This document shows, one piece after another, positions 13,353 through 14,194 of a stretch of DNA of 14,194 nucleotides. The position numbers were made by a program, and so were the translations under genes. Below the pieces are notes generated by a model. The model did not search any database, was not told where the DNA came from, and saw nothing but the letters and a program-made list of their open reading frames with translations. This stretch comes from JACCQS01 sp050999295 (GTDB lineage Bacteria > Actinomycetota > Actinomycetes > Mycobacteriales > Geodermatophilaceae), in NCBI GenBank assembly GCA_050999295.1, contig JBPCPI010000107.1, forward strand, positions 1-14,194. The letters are read 5' to 3'. Numbering within the stretch: position 1 is the first letter of the stretch; every line of letters begins with the position of its first letter.

Positions 13353-14194
13353 ATGTCAAGCGACACGACGTCCGGCCCGGACGAGGATTTCGGCGGTCCC
13401 ACGCCCGGGGGTGAGTACGACGTAACCACCCCGGAGCAGGATCGCCAGGCCGAGGTTGACGCCATCCTTGACTCGCTGCCCCTCTTCGGAGGGAGCGGCG
13501 GCGGGGCGCCGGACTTCCGAGCGCTGAAGATCGGCGATCACGCCGGCATGCTCGTCATGATGGACCCTGCCGCGGCGCGGGCGGCGGCGCAGGCTTGGGG
13601 CAAGGTGGCGACCCAGTACGAGTCCACCGAGCAAACTCTGCGTGGGTATGGCGAAACGCTCAAGGATGGTTGGCGTTCCGAGGCGTCCAAACCCTTCATG
13701 GGTTACGTCGGCGGGTCGCTGTCCTCGCTGCAGGAGTGGGCCGCTGAGGCCCGCACGAACCAGACTCGGCTGGACCGGCTCGGCGATGCGATCGAGACGG
13801 CCAAGATCGAGATGGAGGCCCTGTACCAGTCGTACAAGTCCGAGGTCGCCGAGATAGACAAGGACACCTTCGGTCCCACGCTGTTCGGCATCGACAAGGA
13901 CGCCGACGACATGCAGGAGATGGTCGACGAGAAGACCGCGCAGTCGCTGATCATCATGGAACGGCTGGCTGGCGTCCTCACTGGGACGGTCATCCAGGAC
14001 GGACCCAAATGGGCGGGCCCGAAGGGTTTCGCCCCGCCCAAGCTTTCGGGCGCCGCTCCGGGCGCCCCGGGTGGCGGTGCTCCGCAGGCCCCGGGAGGCG
14101 GCGGTGGGGCGGCTCCCGCGGCGCCGGCGGCGCCAAGCGGAGCGCGTCCTCAGGCACCCAGCGGGCCACGACCTCAGGCGCCGCGGCCACCGGC
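13353..14194 (+). CDS. large PPE/WXG100-like protein with Pro/Ala tail (partial, runs off the right end)
   Basis: ATG 13353 with GGGAG 7 bases upstream opens a frame that stays open to the window end (280 codons). Residues 1-60 are acidic, Gly-rich and probably disordered. Residues ~70-225 form long helices with a W107-R-S109 turn (DGWRSEAS) followed by F115, resembling the W-x-G / PPE fold, and a second long helical stretch (~130-212). From ~225 the sequence is Pro/Ala/Gly-rich with PQAP and APG repeats. It follows the YxxxD-bearing gene in the same orientation, so the pair may be co-secreted. It shares its plan (helical WXG-like head, low-complexity tail) with the two proteins at the left end. 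What follows the tail cannot be seen. Confidence 0.75.
   Translation, partial: MSSDTTSGPDEDFGGPTPGGEYDVTTPEQDRQAEVDAILDSLPLFGGSGGGAPDFRALKIGDHAGMLVMMDPAAARAAAQAWGKVATQYESTEQTLRGYGETLKDGWRSEASKPFMGYVGGSLSSLQEWAAEARTNQTRLDRLGDAIETAKIEMEALYQSYKSEVAEIDKDTFGPTLFGIDKDADDMQEMVDEKTAQSLIIMERLAGVLTGTVIQDGPKWAGPKGFAPPKLSGAAPGAPGGGAPQAPGGGGGAAPAAPAAPSGARPQAPSGPRPQAPRPP
14031..14194 (+). repeat. Pro/Ala/Gly low-complexity coding region
   Basis: GC-rich, imperfectly repeated codons give GAAPGAPGG, GGAPQAPGG, then ARPQAPSGPRPQAP. It forms the visible tail of the right-hand PPE/WXG-like protein and continues past the window. Confidence 0.75.

Overview
The window is part of a type VII secretion (ESX/T7SS) locus from a high-GC Gram-positive actinomycete. 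Evidence for this is the GC-rich third codon positions, the GTG and TTG starts with GGAGG-like ribosome sites, and recognisable EccB, EccC, EccD, mycosin and WXG100 genes. EccA, EspG and EccE are not seen, so the layout resembles the minimal, ESX-4-like systems of non-mycobacterial actinomycetes. I cannot name the genus.

Layout, left to right. (1) A minus-strand substrate block (1-3280) reads leftwards from a promoter near 3270. It holds a WXG100 protein, a large 585-residue WXG100-like protein with long low-complexity repeats, then a second promoter, a YbaB/EbfC-family gene, and a second WXG100 protein with a Gly/Ser tail that leaves the window at base 1. (2) A plus-strand mycosin gene (3383-4714) lacks the catalytic serine and the oxyanion asparagine. 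(3) A hairpin lies between the convergent mycP and esxA. (4) The minus-strand pair esxB-esxA (4794-5447) is followed to the right by minus-strand eccB and eccD (5671-8498). (5) Divergent plus-strand eccC (8632-12591) encodes the three-ATPase motor. (6) Two further plus-strand putative substrates follow: a 179-residue helical protein and a PPE/WXG-like protein with a Pro/Ala tail that runs off the right end.

The most notable signal is in the gaps between genes. The motif GGAACC-N16-CGTC occurs four times exactly, plus one near match (AGAACC-N16-CGTG). Each copy is correctly oriented upstream of a gene: ybaB, the first WXG100 gene, esxBA, mycP and the helical-protein gene. It looks like an ECF sigma-factor promoter and resembles the consensus I recall for mycobacterial SigM, which is linked to ESX-4. 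If real, the substrates and mycosin form one ECF regulon, while the eccDB/eccC core lacks the motif.

The left block also records a segmental duplication. Promoter, ybaB 3' end and WXG100 gene are present twice; one ybaB copy is reduced to a fragment, while the two promoters remain nearly identical.

Expected working of the system: EccC, EccB and EccD form the inner-membrane channel and motor, the mycosin acts as a (probably non-proteolytic) structural partner, and EsxBA, the WXG100 proteins and the large WXG/PPE-like proteins are the likely cargo.
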